Shown: positions 44,745 through 54,800, counted from the first letter of the stretch. The stretch is DNA of 64,000 bases from an uncultured Oscillospiraceae bacterium (GCA_910579125.1 CAJTTH010000009.1:1-64000); one strand, 5' to 3'. The notes: generated by a model not told the origin, from the sequence alone. Numbers and translations: made by a program.

Positions 44745-44868
44745 TAGTTTTTATTAACTTTGTACAATATTTTGTGAAATGTTTTCGTTTTCAATGTAGA
44801 TATTGATAAAATGGCTTTACAAAGGGATTTCCAAAATCCAATCGTAAATGTGAATTTTTTCACATGAA

Positions 44869-44892
44869 AGCCGCCGCCTAATAGGCGGCGGC
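44869..44892 (-). terminator. Terminator after vanY-like gene
   Basis: GCCGCCGCCT and AGGCGGCGGC form a ten-base-pair stem with a three-base loop, six bases after the stop at 44898; the T-run (TTTCA) is short. Confidence 0.75.
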
Positions 44893-44897
44893 TGATT

Positions 44898-45968
44898 TTA
44901 TTGTGTCTCGACCCCGAGAAACTCCTCCAGAGTAAGACCGCTGTCAACTACCAGCTTTGCGGTGCTCTTCCCAAGATAGCGGACGTGCCACGGCTCGTAA
45001 TCGTAGCCCGTTTTATCCGTGCCGTCCATGGGATAACGGATAATAAATCCGTACTTATGGCAATTATCGGTAAGCCACGCGCCCTCCTCGGTGTAGGCGT
45101 AGTCCTCGGTTATCTCGCCGAGATCCATTGCCAGACCTGTCTGATGCTCGCTGTGACCGGGCTCGGCTGAATACATGATTACTCTCTCATAATCGTCGAT
45201 CTCGCAATAATACTCAAAAAGCCCCTTTTGTGTCTCATAGCTGCGGAAACCCGACACCAATGCCAGAGAATACCCCGTATCCTCACGCATTTCCAGCAGC
45301 TTGTTATATGCGTCGTCTATTACAAGTCCGTCGCCGTAGTCCTCGGGAACGGTGTATTTCTTGTTGACGATAAGTACTCCGCCAACCGTAGTAATACCGT
45401 CCTTTTCGACGGGCGCGGGCGCTTTTATCTTCGCCGTGCACGTTCCCTCGCAGTCGATATCTTCAAACGAATCAAGCACCGACAGTGTACCCGAACCCGC
45501 GATCTTGCCGCTTTCGCGTATGCCCAGCTTTCCGTTCAGCTTCAGATCGCCGTCAAGACGGATATCACCGCCCAGCAGCAACGCTCCGCCGCTCTGTATA
45601 TTTATCGAACCGCCGTTCTCGCAGTCGATCTTCCCCTCAACTGTAAGCTCCGCGCCGCTGTTTATGTACAACGTCTCGCCGCTCTTTACCGTTAAGGTTT
45701 CGCCCGACGCGACCGTTTTGTCGGCGTTTACCGTCAGATTATCCGGCTCGGAAACGTCCGACACCGTTGAACTTGAATTTCCCGTTACCCCGGAGCTGCC
45801 GTTTGAAGTGCTGCCTGAACCGCCGTTAGCCGCGTCGTTTGACGAATTTATAACGATAGACGAAATACTTCCGCCCGTCGGACGAGAGTTGCCCTCATTG
45901 CAGCCGCATAAGCACACAGCCATTGCCGCAAGCAAAACGGCGACCCCTGATTTCATATATGCCTTCAT
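44898..45968 (-). CDS. D-alanyl-D-alanine carboxypeptidase lipoprotein (VanY type)
   Basis: The 356-residue lipoprotein (CLCGC) has a Ser/Gly linker, a beta-solenoid-like stretch (about 80-170; EGKIDCENGGSINIQSGGAL, LGGDIRLDGDLKLNGKLG) and a VanY/D-alanyl-D-alanine carboxypeptidase domain (about 190-350). Zinc and catalytic motifs are present: SGFRSYETQ, PGHSEHQTGLAMDLG, and EPWHVRYLG. It trims D-Ala from peptidoglycan stems. The solenoid spacer is not a usual part of VanY. Confidence 0.9.
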   Translation of the reverse strand: MKAYMKSGVAVLLAAMAVCLCGCNEGNSRPTGGSISSIVINSSNDAANGGSGSTSNGSSGVTGNSSSTVSDVSEPDNLTVNADKTVASGETLTVKSGETLYINSGAELTVEGKIDCENGGSINIQSGGALLLGGDIRLDGDLKLNGKLGIRESGKIAGSGTLSVLDSFEDIDCEGTCTAKIKAPAPVEKDGITTVGGVLIVNKKYTVPEDYGDGLVIDDAYNKLLEMREDTGYSLALVSGFRSYETQKGLFEYYCEIDDYERVIMYSAEPGHSEHQTGLAMDLGEITEDYAYTEEGAWLTDNCHKYGFIIRYPMDGTDKTGYDYEPWHVRYLGKSTAKLVVDSGLTLEEFLGVETQ

Positions 45969-46015
45969 TTTACTTCCCCCTTGATAAAAGCGCAGAATAT
46001 CTTTTTTCTGTCTAC

Positions 46016-46044
46016 ATTATAACATCTTTCGTCCGAAAAGGCAA
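46016..46044 (-). promoter_or_regulatory. Promoter of vanY-like gene
   Basis: On the minus strand TTGCCT (46044-46039) and TATAAT (46021-46016) are 17 bases apart. Confidence 0.75.
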
Positions 46045-46081
46045 TAGCGATTTATTACAATTTTCTTACAAATTTATGAAA

Positions 46082-47440
46082 TTATCCGCAAATTTCCACG
46101 ATCGCGTGCGCGAACAGCACCGCATCTTTCAGCAGCTCGTCCGTTGTGATGAACTCGTTTGCCCCGTGCATGTGGTAGTCCGTATCTCCACGCTCCGCGC
46201 CGAACGCCACGCCGCCGTCGATATTGTGAACATATGTTCCGCCGCCTATAGCTATGCACTCGCCCTTTTCGCCCTCAACGCGCTCATACACCGACAGAAG
46301 CTGCTTTACAAAACCGCTGTCCTCGGGAACGACGTGCGGCTCGCTGCCAATAATTATTTCGCACTTCAATCTATGGCTTTCCAGCACGGCGCACAGCTTA
46401 TCCTTGACGGTTTGCAGATCGACGCAGGTCGGGAAGCGGATATCCACCGTTCCCTCGCACTCGCCGGACGGCATAATGGCAAGCATACTCAGAACGCAGG
46501 TTAGAGCACCGCTCTCATCGGCGCATTTCAATCCCAAAGCCGCACCGTCCGTTTCCCCGAACGGGAACAGCTTTTCGATCCCCCTGAGCCCCGGCTCGTC
46601 CGTCACGCGGTTCATAAGCGAAAGCAGCGCCGTTACAGCGTTTACGCCCTTTTCGGGAGTAGAAGCGTGCGCCGCTCTTCCGTCGCAGGATATAAAAACG
46701 TTGTCGCCGCGTTCGGTCACAGTAAACTTTGCCTCCGACTCCTCAGGAATCGCCGCCCGAACTTTGTCGGCTGTTACCTTGCGCATAATCGTTTTGGCTT
46801 TATCCGCGACCGCGTTCGGGATGTTTCCGCCCCGAAATTCCATATAATTGCCGCCGGTGTTCCCGTTGAACCGTACGCTCAGCATTCCCTTTTCAACATT
46901 GATAACGGGGAAGCTGCCGTCGGGCGTGAACACCTTGGGCGGGAATTTCGCGTGCTGCTTGTAAATCTCCAGATCCTTTGAGCCGTTTTCCTCGTCCGTG
47001 CCGAATATTAACCGAACGCCCTTTTTAAGCGGAATGCCGAGCGATTTCACCGCGTTCAGCGCCCACAGCGCCGCGACTGCGGGGCCCTTATCGTCGATCG
47101 CTCCGCGCCCGAACAGTACGCCGTCCTTTTCGGTGAGCGCAAACGGATCGGTTATCCAATTCTCTGTCTGTGCGGGAACTACGTCCAGATGCGCCAAAAT
47201 ACCCAGCTCGGGCTCCTCGCCCAAGTCCGCGCACAGCACCGCATCGCCGATCACCCACGTTTTCAGACCCATTCCCTTGCAAAGCTCCTCCATTTTCAGC
47301 AGCGCACGCTTCGCCTCCGCGCCGAACGGCGCGCCGCGCTCCGGGTCACCGGATACGCTCGGTATCGCCACAAGCTCCGCTAAGTCTCTCACCATTTCGC
47401 TCTTGTGCGACTCAACAAATTCACAAATCTTATCGTTCAT
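46082..47440 (-). CDS. M20 family dipeptidase (PepV/Sapep-like)
   Basis: The 452-residue zinc peptidase has the M20 metal and catalytic motifs: HLDVVPA (His and Asp), GAIDDKGP, GTDEENGS (Glu pair), FTPDGSFPV and a late MHGANEF histidine. The length matches PepV and Sapep, which split dipeptides and small peptides. It shares a promoter-less upstream region with a hairpin repeat whose end is 19 bases from its start. Confidence 0.93.
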   Translation of the reverse strand: MNDKICEFVESHKSEMVRDLAELVAIPSVSGDPERGAPFGAEAKRALLKMEELCKGMGLKTWVIGDAVLCADLGEEPELGILAHLDVVPAQTENWITDPFALTEKDGVLFGRGAIDDKGPAVAALWALNAVKSLGIPLKKGVRLIFGTDEENGSKDLEIYKQHAKFPPKVFTPDGSFPVINVEKGMLSVRFNGNTGGNYMEFRGGNIPNAVADKAKTIMRKVTADKVRAAIPEESEAKFTVTERGDNVFISCDGRAAHASTPEKGVNAVTALLSLMNRVTDEPGLRGIEKLFPFGETDGAALGLKCADESGALTCVLSMLAIMPSGECEGTVDIRFPTCVDLQTVKDKLCAVLESHRLKCEIIIGSEPHVVPEDSGFVKQLLSVYERVEGEKGECIAIGGGTYVHNIDGGVAFGAERGDTDYHMHGANEFITTDELLKDAVLFAHAIVEICG

Positions 47441-47459
47441 ATTTCCTCCTTATTTGAAT

Positions 47460-47571
47460 GGCAAAAGCTCGCACCGGTCGGCTTTCGCCGCCCTAGCCGA
47501 GCAGCATTGCCTACATTCCGCTCGCTTTGCTCTCTCCACTACGGCAATACTGCTCGCTTGCGACTTTTGCC
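47460..47571 (-). repeat. SD-proximal hairpin repeat, copy 8
   Basis: Outer arms GGCAAAAGCTCGCA and TGCGACTTTTGCC, inner arms GAGCAGCATTGCC and GGCAATACTGCTC. The end is 19 bases from the M20 peptidase start, with TTCAAATAAGGAGG between. A tail to about 47640 follows. Confidence 0.9.
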
Positions 47572-47644
47572 GCTGCGTTATTATTGCCTTGCTTTTTTGC
47601 TTGCGTTGCTTTGCTGCGCCTTTGGTTTGCTGCTCTCGGCTGTT

Positions 47645-49027
47645 TTACTTTTCTTTGATCATCTCGATCATCATCTCGGCGACCTTGTACACGTCGCCGC
47701 AGCTCGTCGTTATCACCAGATCGCCCTCCCGAACGTTATCCACTACATACCGTGCGACCTCTTCAAATGTCGGGAACCACACACAGCCGTCGATCTTCGC
47801 GGCTAAGTCCTTTGAATAAATATTATACGTATTCTTCTCGCGGCTGCCCATTATCTCTGTGAGCACGACCTTATCCGCGATCGACAGCGCTTCGGCGAAC
47901 TCGTCAAGCAGCGCTGCTGTCCTCGAATACGTAAAAGGCTGATGAACACACCACACGCGCCTGAACGACATCTCCTTGGCGGTTTTCAGCGTTGCGGCGA
48001 TCTCAGCGGGGTGATGTCCGTAATCGTCCACGAATGTCACGCCCTTTATTTCGGCGAGCTTCTCAAACCGTCTCATTGCTCCAGTAAAGCTCTCCATTCC
48101 GCGCTGTAACGCGTCGAGCGGTATTCCCGCCGAATACGCCGCCGCGCATGCAGCCACCGCATTATACACATTATGCGCTCCGGGAACGTTCACCTCGACA
48201 CGGCATAGCTCCTCGCCCTTGTACATCAGCGTGAAATTGCTCTTAAACGCCGATATGCGGTATATCCTCTCAGCGTAGAAATCGTTGGTACTGCGCTCGC
48301 CGTATGTGACGAATTTCGCCGCCGAATTGCACTTGCGCAGCACCTCCATGGTATTCTCATCGTCGCCGTTCGCCACGATAATATCCGTCGTCATATCGCA
48401 GAACTTCACAAACGACGCCTTGAGATTATCCATAGTCTTGAAATAATCCATGTGATCCTCATCAATATTGAGAATAACCGAGATATTCGGGAACAAATGC
48501 AAAAACGTATCCTTGAACTCGCACGCCTCACACACCATATACTCCGATTTTCCCGCGCGTCCGCTGCCGCCGATAACGCGGAGCTTTCCGCCTATGACCG
48601 CCGACGGGTCTACCCCCGCCGCAAGCAGTATGCAAGTCAGCATTGACGAAGTTGTGGTCTTTCCGTGCGTTCCCGAAACGCAGAACGCCTTTGAAAACTG
48701 CTCCGTCACCAACCCCAGCAGCTCCGCGCGTTCTGCAAGCCGAACGCCGTTCTCTGCCGCCTTTCGCGCCGCAATAAGCTCGGGATTATCTTCCATTATC
48801 GCCGCCGAGAACACAATAAGATCCGCGCCCTCGATATTCTCCGCACGCTGCCCGAGCGTCACGGGAATACCCATTTTCCGAACCGCCTCCAGCGTCGCAG
48901 TCTCATTGTTGTCCGACCCAGTAAGGTAATACCCCTTAGTATGCAGAATTTGCGCCAACGGGTACATTCCGCTGCCGCCTATACCTATAAAATGAATATG
49001 CTTTTTGCCCGTAAGAAAATTTTCCAC
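47645..49027 (-). CDS. murC: UDP-N-acetylmuramate-L-alanine ligase
   Basis: The 460-residue cytoplasmic enzyme adds L-alanine to UDP-MurNAc in peptidoglycan synthesis. It has the Rossmann start IHFIGIGGSGM, the ATP motif GTHGKTTTSSML, the DEDHMDYF segment and YGHHPAEIAATL. The size fits MurC. spoVG lies next to it in the opposite direction. Confidence 0.96.
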   Translation of the reverse strand: MENFLTGKKHIHFIGIGGSGMYPLAQILHTKGYYLTGSDNNETATLEAVRKMGIPVTLGQRAENIEGADLIVFSAAIMEDNPELIAARKAAENGVRLAERAELLGLVTEQFSKAFCVSGTHGKTTTSSMLTCILLAAGVDPSAVIGGKLRVIGGSGRAGKSEYMVCEACEFKDTFLHLFPNISVILNIDEDHMDYFKTMDNLKASFVKFCDMTTDIIVANGDDENTMEVLRKCNSAAKFVTYGERSTNDFYAERIYRISAFKSNFTLMYKGEELCRVEVNVPGAHNVYNAVAACAAAYSAGIPLDALQRGMESFTGAMRRFEKLAEIKGVTFVDDYGHHPAEIAATLKTAKEMSFRRVWCVHQPFTYSRTAALLDEFAEALSIADKVVLTEIMGSREKNTYNIYSKDLAAKIDGCVWFPTFEEVARYVVDNVREGDLVITTSCGDVYKVAEMMIEMIKEK

Positions 49028-49205
49028 AGAACGTTCCCCCTAAATATAGTATCCAAAAAATATATGCCGCGCTCGGAAAATTTATGAATAATCCGCCGCA
49101 CAATTTCCCAAAATAGTATTGTCAAAATTCTTTTAAAGGATACGGGTCAAGGCACGGCGCAACACGGCGCTTTGACCTCGCTTTCCTTGAATTACGGAGG
49201 AAAAA

Positions 49206-49463
49206 ATGGAAATCAGCGACATCAAAATCAGAAAGACTATGCACGAGGGCAGACTGCGCGCGGTCGTCTCGATAACCATCGACAACGCAATTGCCATACA
49301 CGACATCAAGCTCGTTCAGGGTGACGAGCGTATGTTCGTGGCAATGCCCAGCCGCCGCGAGGACAGCGGAGTTTTCCGCGACATCATTCACCCCATATCC
49401 TCGAATATCCGCGAGGAGATCGAGAAAAAGATACTCACCGCCTACAACGAATATATCCAGTAG
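49206..49463 (+). CDS. spoVG: SpoVG regulator
   Basis: The 85-residue protein closely matches SpoVG: MEISDIKIRK, RAVVSITIDNAIAIHDIKL and RMFVAMPSRRED. SpoVG is an RNA/DNA-binding regulator affecting sporulation septation and virulence genes. A GGAGG site precedes the ATG. It is encoded alone between the divergent murC and the convergent Nudix gene. Confidence 0.95.
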   Translation: MEISDIKIRKTMHEGRLRAVVSITIDNAIAIHDIKLVQGDERMFVAMPSRREDSGVFRDIIHPISSNIREEIEKKILTAYNEYIQ

Positions 49464-49467
49464 CCCG

Positions 49468-50004
49468 TCACTTTGCAAGCAGCTGCTTGGTTTTCAGAAT
49501 GGCTACCTGTGTCTTTGCGTCTCCAATTTCATTATTCATTATCATTTCCGCCGCTTTTTCAAGCGGTATTTTTTCTACATCCAGGAACTCGTCTGCGTCC
49601 AGCTTCTGCGACCCGTAATGCAGTCCGCGTGCCAGATACATATGAATTATCTCCGTGTCGTAAGCGGGCGTGGGGATAAGGCAGCCCAGATATTCAAAGC
49701 TGTCGCAGGTGCAGCCTGTCTCCTCTTTCAGCTCGCGCAGTCCGCACGCGCGGTGATCCTCGCCGTACTCCAGCTTGCCCGCAGGTATCTCCAAAAGCAC
49801 CTTTTGGTGCGGATACCTGAACTGCCGCACGAACAGCACGTTCTCCTCCTTGTCCAATGCCACGACGCACACGCCGCCCGGGTGCTTTATTACCTCGCGC
49901 GTTGCAGTATCGCCGTTCTCAAGCTCCGCCGTGTCCACGAACAGCTTGACTATTTTCCCGTCAAATTTCTGCTCGCTCGTAAGTGTCTTTTCTCCTAAAT
50001 GCAT
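49468..50004 (-). CDS. Nudix hydrolase (ADP-ribose pyrophosphatase-like)
   Basis: The protein starts at MHLGEKTLTSEQKF (50004) with GGAGG seven bases ahead, giving 178 residues. The Nudix box G-x5-E-x7-R-E-L-x-E-E-x-G is complete (about 83-105). VVALDKEENVLFVRQFRYP and EIPAGKLE match ADP-ribose pyrophosphatases, which remove ADP-ribose. The gene is not linked to related functions here. Confidence 0.93.
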   Translation of the reverse strand: MHLGEKTLTSEQKFDGKIVKLFVDTAELENGDTATREVIKHPGGVCVVALDKEENVLFVRQFRYPHQKVLLEIPAGKLEYGEDHRACGLRELKEETGCTCDSFEYLGCLIPTPAYDTEIIHMYLARGLHYGSQKLDADEFLDVEKIPLEKAAEMIMNNEIGDAKTQVAILKTKQLLAK

Positions 50005-50023
50005 ACTTCCTCCTGATTTAAAA

Positions 50024-50132
50024 GGCAAAAGCTCGCACCGGCTCACTTCGTTCGCCCAGCCAAGCTGCCTTGCTCCGTTTCGGTCGCTGCGCTCCCTACA
50101 CTACGCAAGACAGCTTGCTTGCGACTTTTGCC
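50024..50132 (-). repeat. SD-proximal hairpin repeat, copy 9
   Basis: Outer arms GGCAAAAGCTCGCA and TGCGACTTTTGCC, inner arms of a distinct class AAGCTGCCTTGC and GCAAGACAGCTT. The end is 19 bases from the Nudix start, with TTTAAATCAGGAGG between. A tail runs to about 50180. Confidence 0.9.
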
Positions 50133-50182
50133 GCTGCACCTTTTGCTTGTCGTTCTTGGCGGCAGTTTAAAGGCTGCGTACT

Positions 50183-52816
50183 TTAATTGTCGTCCCTTTT
50201 CTCTTCGTCCAACTCTTCCATAACGCGGTACGCCTCGTCGTCCTCCGTTATATGCGAATTGCGTTCCTTGGGCTTGCGCTTGCTGAAATCGTAGCGCTCC
50301 GTATCCATAAAGCTCTCCACTTTGTCGGGGAACTCTATCCCGCCCGCTGAACGCTCCGTGCGCTCGGGCGAATTGTATATCTGTCCGGAAAGCCTGTTGA
50401 TATACGACTTATGCGCCTTAACACCGTCCACCGGATCCAATTCGTACAGATGAACATACGAGAAACCTCTCTCGCGTTTCCATACAACAAACACTACAAC
50501 GTACAAACCAAGCAGCACAATGCCTGTCACCGTCGCGATGATGCCGTACTTCAGCCCCGGAGTCTCATACTCGAATGATATCTCGCATACTCCTTCGGGA
50601 ACGCGTATTCCGCAAAGACCGCCGTTTATCTTGTCAACCTCAACGGGACTGCCGTTCACGGTCGCCGACCAGCCCTTACACCACGGCACGCTGAATACCA
50701 CCAGCTTTTCGCGGTCGTAGTCGCTCATCGCCGTAAAGCCCTTTTTGTTTATGCTGAACTGAACCACGCCGTCGTTTATGCGCTCCTGAGCGTCCAGCTT
50801 GAACCGCTCCGCCGATATCTCCCACGCGGAATCCTCGTCATGCTCCAGTATATCCGCATACTTCTTCTCCTGTTCCTCAGTGAGTATCGCGGCGCGTATC
50901 ATAAGGTTGTCCACCTTTTTGTTGCCTTTTGCCTCTTCCTCGAGGAAATAGCTGTCATACGCGAAACCCATGGGCAGCGCGTAATCGGACTTGTAAATAT
51001 CGTAAAACCCTTGAGTATCAAAGTACTCGTAGGTCTCGAGATCTTTCAGTGTGCTTTCGCGCTTGGAGTCGCTCATATCATGCGGTATCATTATATACTT
51101 GACCCTTGTCAGCGCTCTGAAAGCGTAATGCGACAGCTCGGGCGCGGAATTTACCGAACGCGTTCCGTTGTCTTTCATTACTCTCGCCAGATCGTACAGA
51201 TCGAATGTCGAGCCGGGAACTATGCTCGTAAAGCTCTTCATCGAGCTCATTCCCCAGAACATATTAACGTTGTTTGTTTCGTCGATACCCTCAATACGGT
51301 AAAAATCGGGGTCGTCGATGTTGAACTCCGCGTCCACCATTTTGTTGAACCGTCCGACCTTCGGACCGATAATTCTGCCGTAGCCGAGAAAGTAATAGCC
51401 GAGCATAAGTGAACAAAATATCGTTATCGCGGCGGTGCGGCGCATAAATATCTCCCACGATACCTTTTTGCGCATACGGATAACCAGCCACAGAATGACC
51501 AGAAACGCCGTCGCCAGAAACAGCGCCACCCAGACGGCAGGGCTCATATCGGTCATCATTCTCAGAACGACGATGCTTTCCTCCTCGCCCTCGGAGTTTG
51601 TTATCTTCTTTGTGAACGGCGCGAGCACCGCCAAGCCGCCCATTACCGCGACGCAGACCGCGCACGCTTTCATTCCGAGCTTAAGATCAAGCTCGTCATG
51701 CTCAAGAGTATACACGGTCGCCAGACAGCAGATAAGCTCGGGCATATAGAACCACCGCGTGTAGAAGTTGTTGTTGAACATGGTGAACGATGCGTTAAGC
51801 CCCGGCACCATTGCGAACAGCAGACATATAGGCAGCAGCACTCTCGCCCAATGCCCCTTTGCACCCTTGACGAACGCGAACACGCCCGCCATTCCGAAGA
51901 GCGGCAGATACAGCGCCACGCTCGACCATTTCGCGTTCGCCTCGGTGAACATCGCGTTGCGCGCGGCGACCTCAGGCGGGAAGAACAGACTCTCCAGAAT
52001 AAGACCGTAGCGCTGCTCGCTGCCGTAAAACAGAAAGCTCCAGCCCGTGAGTATATTCGTTGAACGCGGAACGTCCAACACCTGATAGATCGACGGAATA
52101 AACAGCACTCCAGCTATCATAACGCCGACCACGCTCTCGAACGCGAGGCAGAGAAATCCCTTTAAATTCAGAATAAACCGCTTGTCCATAGCGTAACGGA
52201 TAAGGAAGTAGATGACAATAAACACCACTTCGCCGATAAAGAAGAAGTAGTTCGCCAGTGCGTTCAGCGCGACCGCAAGCGCGAATACCGCGTGACGCTT
52301 GTTGATAACGGCTTCCTCGAGACCGATAAGCAGCAGCGGAAACCAGATTATTGCGTCCTGAAACTGGAAAAAAATGTTATACAGATTAAAGCTCGAAAAT
52401 GCGTACAGTATGCCGCCTATAAGTGCCGTCTGCGGCTTCGCGACGAACCTCCGTATATACATAAACGCAAACAGCGAGAAAAGCGCTATCTTCACGCAGA
52501 GCAGCGGCGCCATAAGATACTGCGACCACGATGCGGGAAACAGGCACATAAACCAGAAGAACGGACTTCCGAGCGTGTAATAGGTGTAGCTTCCGACGAA
52601 GTTCGCGCCGATATCGGTATGCCAGTCCCAGCCCGACAAGCCATCGTGCACCGCCTGAACGCACATTTTGAAAAACGGTATCTGCTGTGCGTTGTAATCG
52701 CCGTAAAAAATGAAGTAGCCGCCGTCGATTATCACAAACGGCAGAAACATTACAGCTGCCAGTATCAGCGCCACCAAAAAGGCTTTTTGATAATACTTTT
52801 TCTCCTGCTTAAACAT
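50183..52816 (-). CDS. YfhO family membrane protein
   Basis: This 877-residue protein (start MFKQEKKYY after GGAGGAACA) has about twelve to fourteen spans, including FLVALILAAVMFLPFVII, a large extracytoplasmic domain with VPWCKGWSATVNG (about 690-770) and a charged C-terminal tail. It fits YfhO, glycosyltransferase-C-fold proteins that modify lipoteichoic acid or export glycolipids. The tail of about 95 residues holds many Arg/Glu. It lies directly downstream of argS. Confidence 0.88.
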   Translation of the reverse strand: MFKQEKKYYQKAFLVALILAAVMFLPFVIIDGGYFIFYGDYNAQQIPFFKMCVQAVHDGLSGWDWHTDIGANFVGSYTYYTLGSPFFWFMCLFPASWSQYLMAPLLCVKIALFSLFAFMYIRRFVAKPQTALIGGILYAFSSFNLYNIFFQFQDAIIWFPLLLIGLEEAVINKRHAVFALAVALNALANYFFFIGEVVFIVIYFLIRYAMDKRFILNLKGFLCLAFESVVGVMIAGVLFIPSIYQVLDVPRSTNILTGWSFLFYGSEQRYGLILESLFFPPEVAARNAMFTEANAKWSSVALYLPLFGMAGVFAFVKGAKGHWARVLLPICLLFAMVPGLNASFTMFNNNFYTRWFYMPELICCLATVYTLEHDELDLKLGMKACAVCVAVMGGLAVLAPFTKKITNSEGEEESIVVLRMMTDMSPAVWVALFLATAFLVILWLVIRMRKKVSWEIFMRRTAAITIFCSLMLGYYFLGYGRIIGPKVGRFNKMVDAEFNIDDPDFYRIEGIDETNNVNMFWGMSSMKSFTSIVPGSTFDLYDLARVMKDNGTRSVNSAPELSHYAFRALTRVKYIMIPHDMSDSKRESTLKDLETYEYFDTQGFYDIYKSDYALPMGFAYDSYFLEEEAKGNKKVDNLMIRAAILTEEQEKKYADILEHDEDSAWEISAERFKLDAQERINDGVVQFSINKKGFTAMSDYDREKLVVFSVPWCKGWSATVNGSPVEVDKINGGLCGIRVPEGVCEISFEYETPGLKYGIIATVTGIVLLGLYVVVFVVWKRERGFSYVHLYELDPVDGVKAHKSYINRLSGQIYNSPERTERSAGGIEFPDKVESFMDTERYDFSKRKPKERNSHITEDDEAYRVMEELDEEKRDDN

Positions 52817-52870
52817 GAATTGTTCCTCCGAAATATTGAACTGCATTATTTTAAAATTTCTTACATTATT

Positions 52871-54628
52871 TTACATTTTTTCGGGCGCTTCTATTTTCAG
52901 CAGCGTCAGAACGTTCTTGATAACGGTTTTCACCGCACCGCACAGCGCGAGACGCGACAGCTTCACTTCCGTTTCCGCGTCCTTTATCGGGCAGCTGTCG
53001 TAGAACTTGTGGAATGTCTGCGCAAGCTCATATACATATTTTGTCAATTTAAACGGGCTGTATTCCTCGGCAGCCTCATTTATCAGCTCGGGAAGCGCGG
53101 CTATTTTACGTATAAGCGCAAGCTCCGGCTCTTCGGTAAACTTTACCGCACCGCCGCTGTACTTCACGCCGTCGTCCGCCATTTTCTCCAGAACGCGGCA
53201 AATTCTCGCGTGCGCGTACTGGACGTAGAACACGGGGTTCTTGGAGCTTTCCTCGACGGCGAGGTCGAGGTCGAAATCGAGATGTGTGTTCGTGTCTCGC
53301 AGATTGAAGAAAAATCTCGCGTTGTCTATCGGCACTTCGTCAAGCAGCGTCGAGAGCGTTATCGCCTTTCCCGAACGCTTCGAGAGCTTGACCACCTCGC
53401 CGTCGCGCACGAGGTTCACCATCTGGCACATCACCACGTCGAGACGTTTTTCGTCGATACCCATTGCCTGCAGGCAAATTCTCATGCGTTTTACATACCC
53501 GTGATGATCCGCGCCAAGCACGTCTATCGCCTTGTCGTAATTGCGCGTTACGAGCTTATTGTAATGATACGCGATATCAGGCACTATATAGGTCGGGAAG
53601 CCGTTCGAGCGCACCAGAACGAAATCCTGTTCGCCGCCGAAATCGGTCGCGCGCAGCCAAAGCGCGCCTTCCTGTTCGTAGGTGTGACCACCCGCCTTGA
53701 GGTGCTCGATGACCTCCTTGACCGCGCCGCTGTTATGCAGACTGCTCTCCTTAAACCAATTATCGTACTTTATGCGGTACTTCAGCAGATCCGTCTCCAG
53801 CCGCTTCTCGTTTATAGGGAGCGCATATTCCACCAAAGCCGTCTGTCGAGCGTTCTCGTCCGCCTTGGCGAGAATATCGCCGCCGTTCTTGTCATAGTAG
53901 TTCTTCGCGTGCTCGATTATGTCCATTCCCAGATAAACGTCCTCGGGCATCGGGAACGTTTTCGTATCGCCGTAAATTGCCGCAGTAAACTTTTCCATAT
54001 CGTTTCCGCATTCCGCAGCGATCTTTTGTCCTTCTTCACCGCAGATCTGCATATAGCGCAGCGAGAGCGATTTCCCGAATTTGCCTATCTGATTTCCCGC
54101 GTCGTTTATATAAAACTCGCGGTCTGCGGTATAACCCGCCTCCTGTAAAAGCGACGCGAGACAATCACCGATAGCGCCGCCGCGCGCGTTCCCTATATGC
54201 ATGGGACCCGTCGGGTTCGCCGAAACAAACTCGACCAGAATGCGCTTTCCCGCGCCGATGTCGGTTTTTCCGTAATCTCCGCCGAGCTTCAACGTGTTCG
54301 TAACTACCCCCGAGAACCAGTTCTCCCCGAGATAGAAATTCAAAAACCCGGGACCCGCGACCTCCGCCTTATCAAATCCCGTGCCGTCGAGCTTGATCTC
54401 GTCAACTATCATCTGCGCCAGCGCTCTCGGATTGGTTTTCAGCGTCTTTGCCGAGACCAGCGCTGCGTTCGCCGAGAAATCGCCGTGCGCACTGTCCTGC
54501 GGCACAGTCACCTGAAACGCGGGCAGCGGCTCGGCGGATATTTTTCCCGCGCCGGCCAGCTTGCCCAGCGCCTCCGTAATTATTTCCTTTACGCCGTTTT
54601 TTGCATCCTTAACTGCATTATAATACAT
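52871..54628 (-). CDS. argS: Arginine-tRNA ligase
   Basis: The 585-residue class I synthetase charges tRNA-Arg. It has an N-terminal additional domain, the signature S-A-N-P-T-G-P-M-H-I-G-N, GQEDFVLVR-like editing-free core, KLSKRSGKAI in the KMSKS place (K missing, as normal for ArgRS) and a DALR anticodon-binding C-terminus (about 460-585). The length is standard. The DUF1934 gene lies upstream, as in other Firmicutes. Confidence 0.96.
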   Translation of the reverse strand: MYYNAVKDAKNGVKEIITEALGKLAGAGKISAEPLPAFQVTVPQDSAHGDFSANAALVSAKTLKTNPRALAQMIVDEIKLDGTGFDKAEVAGPGFLNFYLGENWFSGVVTNTLKLGGDYGKTDIGAGKRILVEFVSANPTGPMHIGNARGGAIGDCLASLLQEAGYTADREFYINDAGNQIGKFGKSLSLRYMQICGEEGQKIAAECGNDMEKFTAAIYGDTKTFPMPEDVYLGMDIIEHAKNYYDKNGGDILAKADENARQTALVEYALPINEKRLETDLLKYRIKYDNWFKESSLHNSGAVKEVIEHLKAGGHTYEQEGALWLRATDFGGEQDFVLVRSNGFPTYIVPDIAYHYNKLVTRNYDKAIDVLGADHHGYVKRMRICLQAMGIDEKRLDVVMCQMVNLVRDGEVVKLSKRSGKAITLSTLLDEVPIDNARFFFNLRDTNTHLDFDLDLAVEESSKNPVFYVQYAHARICRVLEKMADDGVKYSGGAVKFTEEPELALIRKIAALPELINEAAEEYSPFKLTKYVYELAQTFHKFYDSCPIKDAETEVKLSRLALCGAVKTVIKNVLTLLKIEAPEKM

Positions 54629-54645
54629 ATTACGTCCTCCTTATT

Positions 54646-54800
54646 TAAAAACGCTTCGCGCACCGGCCGGCTTTCGCCGCCCCAGCCAAGTTACCTTGCT
54701 CCGTTCGCTTTGCTCTCTCCACTTCACAAGGCAACTCGCTTGCACTCCGCTTCACTTCACCTTTTGTTTGTTGCTTTTGGCGAAAGTTTAAAGCTGCGTG
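54646..54800 (-). repeat. SD-proximal hairpin repeat, copy 10
   Basis: Outer arm variant AAAACGCTTCGCGCACCGG, inner arms AAGTTACCTTG and CAAGGCAACTC pair with one G-U. The end is 17 bases from the argS start, with TTTAAATAAGGAGG between. The tail carries two TTTGTTTGTTGCTTTTGGC-like motifs. Confidence 0.85.

Noticed and set aside
52292..54148. 618-codon open frame on the plus strand
   Set aside because: It lies opposite argS and yfhO, which have clear family motifs. It is a GC-rich antisense shadow with a Arg/His/Tyr-heavy composition.
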